Part shown: positions 34,271 to 42,015 of the stretch, piece by piece
Numbering within the stretch: the first letter of the stretch is position 1
Layout of the letters: each line of letters opens with the position of its first letter
Source: JAEYFP01 sp047602645
Lineage (GTDB): Bacteria; Bacillota; Clostridia; Lachnospirales; Lachnospiraceae
Length of the DNA stretch: 52,433 bases
Direction of reading: 5' to 3'
NCBI GenBank assembly: GCA_047602645.1
Contig: JASGGU010000016.1
Location: 1 to 52,433 of the forward strand
Translations under genes and position numbers: made by a program
Notes under the pieces: generated by a model
Seen by the model: only the letters and a program-made list of their open reading frames with translations
Database searches by the model: none
What the model was told of the DNA's origin: nothing

Positions 34271-35299
34271 TCAGAATTGAAAACCATATACCAGCGGATC
34301 GGCCTCGTCAAGAACCCAGTTATTAAAACCTGTTATATAAGCGCTCCCTGTAATTTGCGGAATAATCGCTTTCTGTCCGCCGATCTCCATTTCCTGCATA
34401 ACCATACCCCTGAAAAGAGACCCCGTAATGCTTTCATAGATAAAAGGCTCCTTCAGCCCAATTTTTCCTCTGGCATATAAGGCCGCCAGCTTTGCACTGG
34501 TTCCTGTTCCGCAGGGAGAGCGGTCCGCCTGGCTTCCGCCAAAGATAACCACATTTCTTTTATGAGCGGACTTATGCTCCGGCTTACCATAAAATTCACA
34601 CAGGTCTACGGTATGGATATCCAGAAACGGATGACTGATACATACTTCTTCGTTGATTTTTCTCATCATGGTCATTCCCAGTAAAGTCAGCTCCTCGATA
34701 TGATCCATTGTGAGTCTTATATTCAGCTCTTCTGCATCCACAAGAACAAAAAAGCTTCCTCCAAAGGCTATATCATAAGAGATGTCACCATATCCGTCAA
34801 TCGTAATCTGAAGATCCTGTTTATAGAGAAAGGAGGGAACATTCAGAAAGCTTACTTCGACAGCTTTCCCATTCTCCACCTTTACCCGGGTTCTTATAAT
34901 GCCGGAGGGTGCATCCAGTACTACGCTGGTATAAGGCTCCGTCACTGCTACCATTCCGGTCTCCACGGCTACCGTGGCAGTTCCTATACTTCCGTGTCCG
35001 CACATATTCAAGTATCCGCCGCTATCCATAAAGATCACCCCAAGATCCGCCTCTTCATGAACCGGTGCCGTAATCAGGGCTCCAAACATGTCTCTGTGCC
35101 CTCTCGGCTCCAGCATCAGCGATTTCCGGTAATGATCATAGTGCTCACCCAGAAATTTCTTTTTTTCCATCATACTGCTGCCCATCATGTCCGGAAATCC
35201 TTCCAAAATAATTCTTGTAGGTTCTCCCATCGTATGAGATTCTATTGTCCGGAAGGAGTTTACATATTTTTTTTGCTGTAACAGTATTTGTTCTCTCAC
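34271..35299 (-). CDS. prdF: proline racemase
   Basis: Cofactor-independent racemase of 342 residues, converting L- to D-proline. Both catalytic cysteines are present: Cys100 in NMCGHGS and Cys263 in DRSPCGTGT, so it is not the Thr-containing dehydratase branch. The stretches TMGEPTRI, MLEPRGHRDMFG and ITGSAYITGFN closely follow the clostridial PrdF pattern as I recall it. The start is GTG at 35299 after GGGGGA. It is the last gene of the prd operon and supplies D-proline to the reductase. A hydroxyproline 2-epimerase activity is the main alternative, and relevant given the nearby hypD. Confidence 0.92.
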   Translation of the reverse strand: MREQILLQQKKYVNSFRTIESHTMGEPTRIILEGFPDMMGSSMMEKKKFLGEHYDHYRKSLMLEPRGHRDMFGALITAPVHEEADLGVIFMDSGGYLNMCGHGSIGTATVAVETGMVAVTEPYTSVVLDAPSGIIRTRVKVENGKAVEVSFLNVPSFLYKQDLQITIDGYGDISYDIAFGGSFFVLVDAEELNIRLTMDHIEELTLLGMTMMRKINEEVCISHPFLDIHTVDLCEFYGKPEHKSAHKRNVVIFGGSQADRSPCGTGTSAKLAALYARGKIGLKEPFIYESITGSLFRGMVMQEMEIGGQKAIIPQITGSAYITGFNNWVLDEADPLVYGFQF

Positions 35300-35328
35300 A
35301 ATCTGTCCCCCTTCCGCCTTTTCATACC

Positions 35329-36057
35329 CTATACATTATGTCTGTATTCATAGGGAAGCACTTTGCACATGCCGTAATGATCCGCCTCATCTGCAATAAA
35401 GTGCAGCGTATCCTTTAAAATGGCGGTTTGCATTTCTATATTATTCGGCTCTCCCGCATTCGAACCAATCGGTACATGAGGGGCTGTAATTCTCGGAGCT
35501 CCCTGCTGCCGCGCAATAGGCGGCAGTGCCGCGATCACACAGCAGGACATCCCCGCTTCCTCGCAGCATCTTGTCACGATTGTCGCGGAACGATGACAGG
35601 TTCCGCAGCCGCCCGTACAAAGAACGATATCAACATTCTGGGCTTTTAGCTTCCGCGCGATCTCAGGACCGGTTTCTTCTCTGAATCTGTCAACATTCCC
35701 TCCGCCTCCCATAAATCCGTACATTTCCTCCGCAAGGCTTCCGATTACCCCCTCTTTTACAAGTTCTCTGAGCCTGTCAAGAGGAAACATGGCGTTTACA
35801 TCCTTATTAATGTCCGAGTTGTCGAAACCCCCATGTGTCACCATGAGCTCGGACGTTGAAATATCTCCCGGTATCGTGCGATAGGAAAAATCTCCTGACG
35901 TATCAAAGGGCGTCTGACTTTTGCGGTGAATACCTCCCGCCGTAATAAAAGCTACCCGACATTCACTTAAAACCTTTTTAAGGGGTGTCCAGACCGGTCC
36001 CGGAGTTATCGGAACAAAAATTTCCGACTGCATCCCCTCTACTACTGTTAATTTCAT
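35329..36057 (-). CDS. prdB: D-proline reductase subunit PrdB, cysteine variant
   Basis: Catalytic subunit of D-proline reductase, 242 residues. Together with PrdA it reductively opens D-proline to 5-aminovalerate. The PrdB pattern is clear throughout (PITPGPVWTP, HGGFDN, GFMGGGG, ALPPIARQQG, SNAGEPNN). The active-site motif reads TGGCGTCHRS with Cys151 and Cys154. In the characterised clostridial enzymes the first of these is selenocysteine encoded by TGA; here the codon (35605-35607 on the minus strand) is TGC. Length is normal. It starts after GGGAGG. Activity should not need selenium but may be lower; acting on another substrate cannot be excluded. Confidence 0.92.
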   Translation of the reverse strand: MKLTVVEGMQSEIFVPITPGPVWTPLKKVLSECRVAFITAGGIHRKSQTPFDTSGDFSYRTIPGDISTSELMVTHGGFDNSDINKDVNAMFPLDRLRELVKEGVIGSLAEEMYGFMGGGGNVDRFREETGPEIARKLKAQNVDIVLCTGGCGTCHRSATIVTRCCEEAGMSCCVIAALPPIARQQGAPRITAPHVPIGSNAGEPNNIEMQTAILKDTLHFIADEADHYGMCKVLPYEYRHNV

Positions 36058-36074
36058 TTGATTACCTCCCTGTC

Positions 36075-36263
36075 TTATACTACCTGCATATAGCTGAAGT
36101 AAAATTCGACGGCAAGACCGGGCTCCAGATTGCAGTCTGTCAGCACCCAGCGTCTGGGAACTGTTATTACGCCAAGTCTTCCCTGAATATCTACTTTTAT
36201 GGCCGTATCGTTAATTGCAACAATTTTCCCTTTTGTCAGAATCGGATTCAATTCGTATTGCAT
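36075..36263 (-). CDS. small prd-operon protein, CBO2463/CBO2479-like
   Basis: Protein of 62 residues between prdA and prdB, with a good ribosome site (AGGAGG). A small conserved protein of this type occurs in clostridial prd operons. The sequence suggests a small beta-barrel, without cysteines of obvious redox use. Function unknown; it could assist PrdA processing or complex assembly. Confidence 0.75.
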   Translation of the reverse strand: MQYELNPILTKGKIVAINDTAIKVDIQGRLGVITVPRRWVLTDCNLEPGLAVEFYFSYMQVV

Positions 36264-36286
36264 CCTAACCCTCCTGTTCTTTCTGT

Positions 36287-37897
36287 CTATAAGCCGAGAA
36301 GGCTGTTATTTCTGTCGATGACCTCCTGCGACCATTTCTTGGAGGCCGGCTTGATCTCCACTCCCATCATTTTATTTTTTAGCATCTGCACCGCACGTGC
36401 GGCATCCTTTGGGCAGATTTCAGAACAGCCCGCAATTTCATTTTCAAAGCCGTCTTTATCTTTGTTAATTTCAATCATGGCATCTGCATATGGATTTCCT
36501 ACTACAAGCTGACCCTGATAGGCGCAGAAGGATACCCCCGTTACCGGAATTCCCCTTTTACCAATTTGTTCAATATGAGACGTGAAATCGATGTGATTAT
36601 TTCCAAAGCCCTCGGTAGTCACAATAGCTCCATCCACTGCCATAGACTCAATCCAGGCGCCGAGCCTTTCTGAAACAAAGGTTTTTTCATCATTGACCTG
36701 CGGACTCCCCACAAAAATGACTCCCGTCAAATACAATTCCTCATCCTTTGCCAGAGCCTCTACCAGCGGCTCCCTGAAATAATGACGGGTCATCTCCTTT
36801 GTTGCGGGGCCGATACATGTCAGCGCATGAATTCCTCCGTCACGCACTTCATTTGGAGAAAGCATCAGCGGAACATTCCCCAAGTCCACATTTTTCTGTC
36901 CTCCCGGTACACCGCAGGGTTCTGCAGGACAAAGGATATTATCATGCATGGCTCCCTGACCCATGATTTCCTTGATGAGTACGACCCTCGGCCTCCCATA
37001 TTTTTTTACATCAGTACAGATCTCTTCTTTGACGGGCGTATCATTTGTTATTTTCAATACATCTCTTATGGCCTGAATGATGACATCCTCACATTTATGG
37101 GCGGCATAAGGCCCTCTGCGTTCCATGCCGGTCAGCCGCTGAATAATTGTTTCCACCCGAACGATGATATCATTTTCATCCGCACAGCCCGGATTTCCGA
37201 ATGCCATCCGCTCATCGAGAAAGCCTTCGGAAGATCCGAACTCATGCACCTGCGTGCCGTCTTCATCCACTCCCGTCAGCATAAACACCACTCCCTCCGC
37301 CACATTGGTAACTCCCTCTCCCAAAGTACCTTCCACCTTTGCGGCAATAGGGCAGACATCCATAATTGTATCCGTATGAATATGGCGTTCCGCAGGCCTG
37401 ATTACATCAATTCTAATCTCCTTGACAATACCGTCTGGCGTAATCGCTTCCTTCAGCAATTTTTGATCAATTGAAATTACTCCGTTTTCAAAGTCGGTTT
37501 TTTCTCCGATTACCACGTCTGTTACCTGATAATAACGCTTTACCAATGTTCGAAGTACCTCGTCTTCCTTTCCCGACTCTCCCGGCAGAACCTCCGGAGT
37601 AAATACACCGGCTGTCTTCCTTTTCTTATCCGGCAGTTCTTCCTCCTTTACCGCATCGACCATAAAGGGTAAAATCGGAGTCAGTGCATCACAGTCCTGC
37701 AGCAAGGTGGCACCAAGCACCTGGCTGATTGTCAAGCCGTCTTCACTCAGCGCCAAAAGACCTGCATCGGCCAGATCTTCAAAAAGAGAGGGGTCTTCCA
37801 GATCCGCGCTTCCGATTACAAGACCTTTCTTTCTCTGGCAGCAAAAAATTGCCGGATCCTTCAAATGCGCCTTAAGGGTTTCATTGCTTATTGACAT
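36287..37897 (-). CDS. prdA: D-proline reductase proprotein PrdA
   Basis: Proprotein of 536 residues that in characterised systems is cleaved to two chains, with a pyruvoyl group formed from a cysteine. Family landmarks are DPAIFCCQ at the N-terminus, GQGAMHDNILCPAEPCGVPGG, HALTCIGPATKEMTRHY and VTTEGFGNNHIDF. Cys361 in the ALTCIGPA stretch is my candidate for the pyruvoyl precursor. It is roughly 90 residues shorter than the PrdA proteins I recall, mostly around residues 85-110, where a linker seems reduced. It starts after AGGAG, 16 bp after prdC. The pyruvoyl group forms the Schiff base with D-proline. Confidence 0.92.
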   Translation of the reverse strand: MSISNETLKAHLKDPAIFCCQRKKGLVIGSADLEDPSLFEDLADAGLLALSEDGLTISQVLGATLLQDCDALTPILPFMVDAVKEEELPDKKRKTAGVFTPEVLPGESGKEDEVLRTLVKRYYQVTDVVIGEKTDFENGVISIDQKLLKEAITPDGIVKEIRIDVIRPAERHIHTDTIMDVCPIAAKVEGTLGEGVTNVAEGVVFMLTGVDEDGTQVHEFGSSEGFLDERMAFGNPGCADENDIIVRVETIIQRLTGMERRGPYAAHKCEDVIIQAIRDVLKITNDTPVKEEICTDVKKYGRPRVVLIKEIMGQGAMHDNILCPAEPCGVPGGQKNVDLGNVPLMLSPNEVRDGGIHALTCIGPATKEMTRHYFREPLVEALAKDEELYLTGVIFVGSPQVNDEKTFVSERLGAWIESMAVDGAIVTTEGFGNNHIDFTSHIEQIGKRGIPVTGVSFCAYQGQLVVGNPYADAMIEINKDKDGFENEIAGCSEICPKDAARAVQMLKNKMMGVEIKPASKKWSQEVIDRNNSLLGL

Positions 37898-37912
37898 AGT
37901 TTCTTCTCCTTT

Positions 37913-39223
37913 TCATTTATTCTCGTTTTTATGCATGCGGCGAATTAATTTTTGGTTCACAGCTCGGAGAGCACCGTCCGTACAGTGATATACCGGCAGT
38001 CCCATTTTAGGTGCGCAGGCCATGACCGTATTGGTACAGTCCGTACAATTGCTGATTAAAAGCGCCTGTGCCCCCTGCTTTTTGAGTTCAAGCACCTTTC
38101 CTGCCTGCCCCGGGCAGCGTCCCGGATTTTCACATTTATAAGTGCCGTTTCTTTCCTGTGCCTGCTTGCAATAGGTCACCCCCGCCACCTGACTCCCCAT
38201 GCTTTCTGCCATCTGCTCCAGCCGGTTTCTGTCTGCTCCGCAGGCACAGACAAGAATACCGATTTTCTCCGGACCTCTTAAGAAAGTCTCTGTCACAAGA
38301 AGTCCTCCTGTTGTTTTTCTGATTCCCCGATCCGGCCGGGACCGCTCTCCGGTAAACGGTCCTCCCATTATGATCTCTCCATATTCTTCTGAAGCTCCGC
38401 CCGCAAGATCTATGACATCAGACACCTTCATACCAACCGGAACATCTCTCAATACTTTGACCAGACCCGGCTTCTCCTTCAGCTTGCCGGCCACCGTCAG
38501 ATCCTTATCTATGAGCGGCTTTCTTTCCTCTACAGCCTCACGAATGCGAAAAACAGTCTCTGCGTTTAATACGAGCATATCCTCCTTGGCCGGAATTGTT
38601 CCCGGAGGAAGAAGTATTCCTGTTACCTCCCTGATTACGGCTCTTTCCTCACCAATCGGATAAATATCCTCAAGTTCAATAATTTCAAATCTACCAGCCG
38701 CATCTGCCTGTCTTAAGCACTCTATTTCTTTTTTATGACAGCCCTTAATCACGATGACTCCGCGTTTGACCCGCTTCATTTCCATAATAATTTCCAAACC
38801 CCGAAGCAGGAGATGCGGTTCGGTTTCAATTCTTTGGATATTATGTGACAAAATAGGTTCACACTCCGCCGCATTTACAATAATAAATCCATTTTCTGAC
38901 AGGTCCGCTTTCAGCTTTTCACCGGTCGGAAAGCCGGCTCCCCCAAGCCCTACAATACCCGCCTCCTCCACCAGCTCAATCGGTGTATCAGACTTTAGTT
39001 TTTCATAAACGGAAAAGTCCGTCTCCTCCGCCTCAATGATAATTTTTTCTTCATCCGTCCGGAGTACGGTTCCATTCACACTTGCATGGAGATTTGCCCC
39101 TGGCTTATCGCCCCGCTTAGCAGCCAAAAGCATTCCCCGCCTGATCCGGTCGCCGACTTTTACCTTAGCTTCAGCCGGCATTCCTACACTCTGCTTTAAA
39201 TAAAAGATAAACTCGCCGATCAT
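37913..39223 (-). CDS. prdC: proline-reductase electron-transfer protein PrdC, RnfC-like
   Basis: Electron-transfer protein of 436 residues related to RnfC/NuoF. The N-terminal half carries the RnfC signature GIVGLGGAGFPTGEKL near residue 90; an SLBB-like region follows. The last 120 residues are cysteine-rich (VCACGADRNR, YCKQAQ, SNCTDCTNTVMAC). It is thought to pass electrons from NADH to PrdAB. Some clostridial PrdC proteins have been reported with selenocysteine; I see no in-frame TGA here. It is the first gene of the operon, with its own promoter, and starts after AAGGGAAG. Confidence 0.9.
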   Translation of the reverse strand: MIGEFIFYLKQSVGMPAEAKVKVGDRIRRGMLLAAKRGDKPGANLHASVNGTVLRTDEEKIIIEAEETDFSVYEKLKSDTPIELVEEAGIVGLGGAGFPTGEKLKADLSENGFIIVNAAECEPILSHNIQRIETEPHLLLRGLEIIMEMKRVKRGVIVIKGCHKKEIECLRQADAAGRFEIIELEDIYPIGEERAVIREVTGILLPPGTIPAKEDMLVLNAETVFRIREAVEERKPLIDKDLTVAGKLKEKPGLVKVLRDVPVGMKVSDVIDLAGGASEEYGEIIMGGPFTGERSRPDRGIRKTTGGLLVTETFLRGPEKIGILVCACGADRNRLEQMAESMGSQVAGVTYCKQAQERNGTYKCENPGRCPGQAGKVLELKKQGAQALLISNCTDCTNTVMACAPKMGLPVYHCTDGALRAVNQKLIRRMHKNENK

Positions 39224-39266
39224 AGACTTCCCTTCTTTTCAGTGTGTTTAAAGTTCCATTTTTCGT

Positions 39267-39295
39267 ATCATATCTTTTTTTTTAATATCAGTAAA
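39267..39295 (-). promoter_or_regulatory. putative promoter of the prd operon
   Basis: TTTACT (minus strand, 39290-39295), a 17-bp spacer and TATGAT (39267-39272). I found no sigma-54 -24/-12 box, unlike prd operons driven by PrdR. The 378-bp divergent region otherwise holds the plus-strand promoter, a dyad and two hairpins. Confidence 0.55.
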
Positions 39296-39408
39296 GTTCT
39301 GATTTTGAATAGATGCCATTATATTTCTTCATGTCTGTCGAAAAAAATCATATGAAAAAAGAGAATAGCAGAAATGACAAAATGGAATCCATCTTTTTTT
39401 TGAAGCAA

Positions 39409-39437
39409 TTGACAGATATATGTCTGCATGTTATGAT
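39409..39437 (+). promoter_or_regulatory. promoter of the amino-acid binding-protein gene
   Basis: TTGACA (39409-39414), a 17-bp spacer and TATGAT (39432-39437). Transcription would begin near 39444, leaving a leader of about 155 nt before the start codon. Confidence 0.75.
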
Positions 39438-39448
39438 ACGTTCTATAT

Positions 39449-39474
39449 TAGTTATCATTTCGAAATGAACTATA
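39449..39474. promoter_or_regulatory. candidate operator at the transcription start
   Basis: A dyad with the perfect core CATTTCGAAATG (39456-39467) and near-symmetrical flanks TAGTT and AACTA. It begins about five bases after the predicted transcription start, a normal repressor position. Which of the local regulators binds is unknown. Confidence 0.5.
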
Positions 39475-39494
39475 GGCAATTCAGAGCAGAGAAC

Positions 39495-39531
39495 AAGGGC
39501 GTTAAAAGCAGATTATGCTTTTAACGCCCTT
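39495..39531 (+). terminator. leader hairpin 1, possible attenuator
   Basis: AAGGGCGTTAAAAGC (39495-39509) pairs perfectly with GCTTTTAACGCCCTT (39517-39531) around a 7-nt loop, followed by only TTTT. It lies in the transcribed leader with no gene upstream on this strand to terminate, so an attenuation or stability role is more likely than plain termination. Confidence 0.6.
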
Positions 39532-39572
39532 TTCATATAATAAAAATCCGCTGGGATTTTTATTATATGAAA
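39531..39572 (+). repeat. leader hairpin 2, 19-bp perfect inverted repeat
   Basis: TTTCATATAATAAAAATCC (39531-39549) pairs perfectly with its complement at 39554-39572 around GCTG. It shares one base with hairpin 1 and ends 14-20 bases before the ribosome site. The apex (AATCC-loop-GGA) resembles the hairpins at 17848 and 48721. Confidence 0.7.
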
Positions 39573-39601
39573 CACCATGATTGAAAGAGGAGGAAGGAAG
39601 T

Positions 39602-40540
39602 ATGATGAAAAAATTCATAAGACAATTAACAGCCGTGACACTTGGAGCCACCATGATATTCTCTTTGGCCGGATGCGGCACACAGGAAGCAGCATCGGCT
39701 CCGGCAGCAGAGGAAGCAGCGCCTGCCGCACCCGCCGAAGAGGAAACGGCGGCGGCAGAACCAGAAGAAACGGTTGCTGAAGAAGCGGTTACTGAAGAGA
39801 CTGAAGGCGGCATCGACGGAGCATTGTCCGGAGTCACTTTAAAAGTCGGCACCTCCGGCTTGTTTGCACCATTCTCTTATTATGATGAAGACGGCACAAC
39901 ACTGATCGGCTATGATCTCGATTTCCTGTATGCACTTCAGGATCTGCTTGGCTTTGAGATTGACAGTTCGGTACAGGCGATGGATTATTCGGCTCTTACC
40001 ACTTCACTTGCAGAAGGAAAACTGGATATGGGAATGGCCGCTCTCTGTGCCACTGACGAACGCAAGGAAGTCATGAATTTTTCCGATACCTACTATGACT
40101 CCGGCCAAATCCTGTGCATTAACACCGAAACCAGTCCGGCAGAACTGAAAAGTGTGGAGGATCTGAAAAGCGGCGATTACGTCGTTGCGGTAGAAAAAGG
40201 CACCGCATCTCATCTTTACTGTACAAATAACGGTGTGCCGGAAGCTGCTCTCCAGGTCCATGACACGATTACCACCGCATATGAGTCTTTGGAACAGGGA
40301 AAGGTTGACTGCCTGATTCAGGACACTCCCGGTCTTGCTTACTATATTAAGACTACCGAAGGATCAAAGCTGGCAATGACAGGTGACGAGTTTAATCAGG
40401 GGCAGGCTCCCTATGCCATTGCAATATCCTTTGACTGTTCTGATGCAAACCCCGAGATCGTGTCCATCATCAACGAAGGGATTGCAGAATTAACTGCCAA
40501 CGGTACTATGGAGCAGCTTAGAGTAAAGTGGTGCGAATAA
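39602..40540 (+). CDS. amino-acid ABC transporter substrate-binding lipoprotein
   Basis: Extracellular lipoprotein of 312 residues. The signal peptide ends in the lipobox LAGC with Cys25, followed by a long Ala/Glu/Pro-rich linker to about residue 75. The binding domain is the polar-amino-acid (HisJ/GlnH) type, with LKVGTSGLFAPFSYYDEDG at its start and GYDLDFLYAL after. The ATG at 39602 follows GAGGAGG. It is transcribed toward the ATPase and permease genes that it presumably serves, from its own promoter with a structured leader. The location between prd and hyp genes makes proline or hydroxyproline a possible ligand; not provable here. Confidence 0.92.
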   Translation: MMKKFIRQLTAVTLGATMIFSLAGCGTQEAASAPAAEEAAPAAPAEEETAAAEPEETVAEEAVTEETEGGIDGALSGVTLKVGTSGLFAPFSYYDEDGTTLIGYDLDFLYALQDLLGFEIDSSVQAMDYSALTTSLAEGKLDMGMAALCATDERKEVMNFSDTYYDSGQILCINTETSPAELKSVEDLKSGDYVVAVEKGTASHLYCTNNGVPEAALQVHDTITTAYESLEQGKVDCLIQDTPGLAYYIKTTEGSKLAMTGDEFNQGQAPYAIAISFDCSDANPEIVSIINEGIAELTANGTMEQLRVKWCE

Positions 40541-40542
40541 AA

Positions 40543-40568
40543 AAAGCTCCCTGACTGCAGGAAGCTTT
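40543..40568 (-). terminator. terminator of the amino-acid permease/ATPase operon
   Basis: AAAGCTCCCTG (40543-40553) pairs with CAGGAAGCTTT (40558-40568) with one mismatch and a 4-nt loop. On the minus strand seven T residues follow, overlapping the stop codon of the binding-protein gene. Confidence 0.85.
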
Positions 40569-40574
40569 CAGCGG

Positions 40575-40623
40575 GCATTGCACTGTAACAGATGAAACTG
40601 TCATGGGGCAATGCTCCTTTTTT
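40575..40623 (+). terminator. terminator of the amino-acid binding-protein gene
   Basis: GCATTGC (40575-40581) pairs with GCAATGC (40608-40614), with an inner ACAG/CTGT stem, followed by a TTTTTT run. It overlaps the end of the convergent kinase-like gene. Confidence 0.75.
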
Positions 40624-41233
40624 CAGCAAAAACTATTCCGTCAAATCGTTTTCTGATAATACTGTCCAGGAGCTCCGCTGTCCCGGTAACGCCAAGCAGA
40701 CTGCTGTCAATCATGAAATGCCGGTGTTGATAATTGTCCGGTGAATAGGACGCATACCGTTTCCAATACAAGTCCCTTGCCCTGTCAACTTCCCGGATCA
40801 TCTTTTTCGCATCCTCGGCTTTCATCTTCAAGACATCAATGCAATTTGTAAGACGCGCCTGCTCGGATGCATATATAAAAATATTAAAACAGTTTTTATA
40901 ATCTTTCAAAACATAATCGGCACATCTTCCTACAAATATACAGGAGTTTTTATCTGCCAGATTAAGAATAATCTGTTGCTGCGTCCTGAAAATCCTGTCC
41001 TGCTTCTCTATGGAATCTGTTCCCAGCGGGAAGAGCATGTTAAAAAGATTGGATCTGATGCTCTTCTCTTCATAATTGCTGACTGCAGACACGGGCAAAG
41101 ACATTTTTCTTGAGGTCTCCTCTACAATATCTCTGTCATAATATTCAATACCAAGCAATTGGGACAGCTCATGGGCAACAGATCTGCCAAGGCTGCCAAA
41201 CTGGCGTGAGATTGTCACATAATATTTTTCCAT
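40601..41233 (-). CDS. cytidylate kinase-like protein
   Basis: Protein of 210 residues of the cytidylate-kinase-like family. It opens with ITISRQFGSLGRS-type sequence in place of a standard GxxGxGKS loop, then YYDRDIVEE and FVGRCADYVL. These proteins are common in Clostridia but their substrate is unknown; the normal Cmk is shorter on insertions and lies with ribosomal-protein genes. Here it is the last gene of the amino-acid transporter operon, 43 bp after the ATPase gene, and its 3' end overlaps the opposing terminator. Confidence 0.85.
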   Translation of the reverse strand: MEKYYVTISRQFGSLGRSVAHELSQLLGIEYYDRDIVEETSRKMSLPVSAVSNYEEKSIRSNLFNMLFPLGTDSIEKQDRIFRTQQQIILNLADKNSCIFVGRCADYVLKDYKNCFNIFIYASEQARLTNCIDVLKMKAEDAKKMIREVDRARDLYWKRYASYSPDNYQHRHFMIDSSLLGVTGTAELLDSIIRKRFDGIVFAEKRSIAP

Positions 41234-41276
41234 CGCATTCCCTCCGAAAATAAACTATGGCACATTCTGATTCCTC

Positions 41277-42011
41277 CTACAAAATCCTGGCAAGAAAAGA
41301 TCTGGTGCGGTCGTGCGCGGGATTCGTAAATATCCTCTCGGGCGTTCCCTCCTCTACAATATAACCGTCCGCCATAAAAATAACCCGATCTGCTACATCC
41401 CGCGCAAATTCCATCTCATGCGTCACCACAACCATTGTCATTCCTTCTTTGGCAAGTGCCTTCATAACGTCCAGAACATCACCTACAAGCTCCGGATCCA
41501 ATGCGGAAGTAGGTTCATCAAAAAGAAGTACTTTCGGATCCATTGCCAATGCCCGAGTAATAGCAACACGCTGCTGCTGCCCGCCGGACAGGGTGGCCGG
41601 CATTACATATGCCTTATCCTCCAATCCGACTTTTTTTAGGAGATCCATTGCCATTTCATCTGCCTCTGTCTTTGACCGCTTCTTTGTCAGCGTCGGCGCA
41701 AGTGTAATATTTTTTAATACATTCTTCATCGGAAACAGATTGAAACGCTGAAACACCATTCCAACCTCTTCCCGATAATCACGCAGCGAAATCTGTTTAT
41801 TATCCAGAATGTTTTTTTCTTCATAAAATATGTTTCCGCTTGTTGGATTCTCCAGAAGATTCATACAGCGAAGAAGCGTACTTTTACCCGAGCCCGAAGG
41901 GCCGATGATGCAGATTACTTCTCCTTCTGTTATTTCTATATTTATGTCCTTCAATACCATGAGATCTCCAAAATATTTTGATAAATGTTCAACTTTCATC
42001 ATGATGCTCAT
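41277..42011 (-). CDS. amino-acid ABC transporter ATP-binding protein, GlnQ/HisP type
   Basis: Single-cassette ATPase of 244 residues. Walker A is GPSGSGKST, signature LSGGQQQR and Walker B VLLFDEPTSALD; the Q-loop is MVFQRFNLFP. The ATG at 42011 follows AGGAGG; a longer frame to 42038 overlaps the permease gene. It starts 4 bp after the permease stop codon. It serves the permease upstream and most likely the binding protein at 39602, since no other is near. Confidence 0.95.
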   Translation of the reverse strand: MSIMMKVEHLSKYFGDLMVLKDINIEITEGEVICIIGPSGSGKSTLLRCMNLLENPTSGNIFYEEKNILDNKQISLRDYREEVGMVFQRFNLFPMKNVLKNITLAPTLTKKRSKTEADEMAMDLLKKVGLEDKAYVMPATLSGGQQQRVAITRALAMDPKVLLFDEPTSALDPELVGDVLDVMKALAKEGMTMVVVTHEMEFARDVADRVIFMADGYIVEEGTPERIFTNPAHDRTRSFLARIL

Positions 42012-42015
42012 TTTG

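Noticed and set aside
35605..35607. In-frame TGA selenocysteine codon in prdB
   Set aside because: The codon reads TGC on the coding strand, so it is cysteine.
39495..39531. Plain end-of-gene terminator
   Set aside because: There is no plus-strand gene upstream to terminate; it lies in the leader of the binding-protein gene.
40601..41233. Housekeeping cytidylate kinase
   Set aside because: The P-loop region is not the normal GxxGxGKS and the gene neighbours are transport genes, so it is the uncharacterised like-family.
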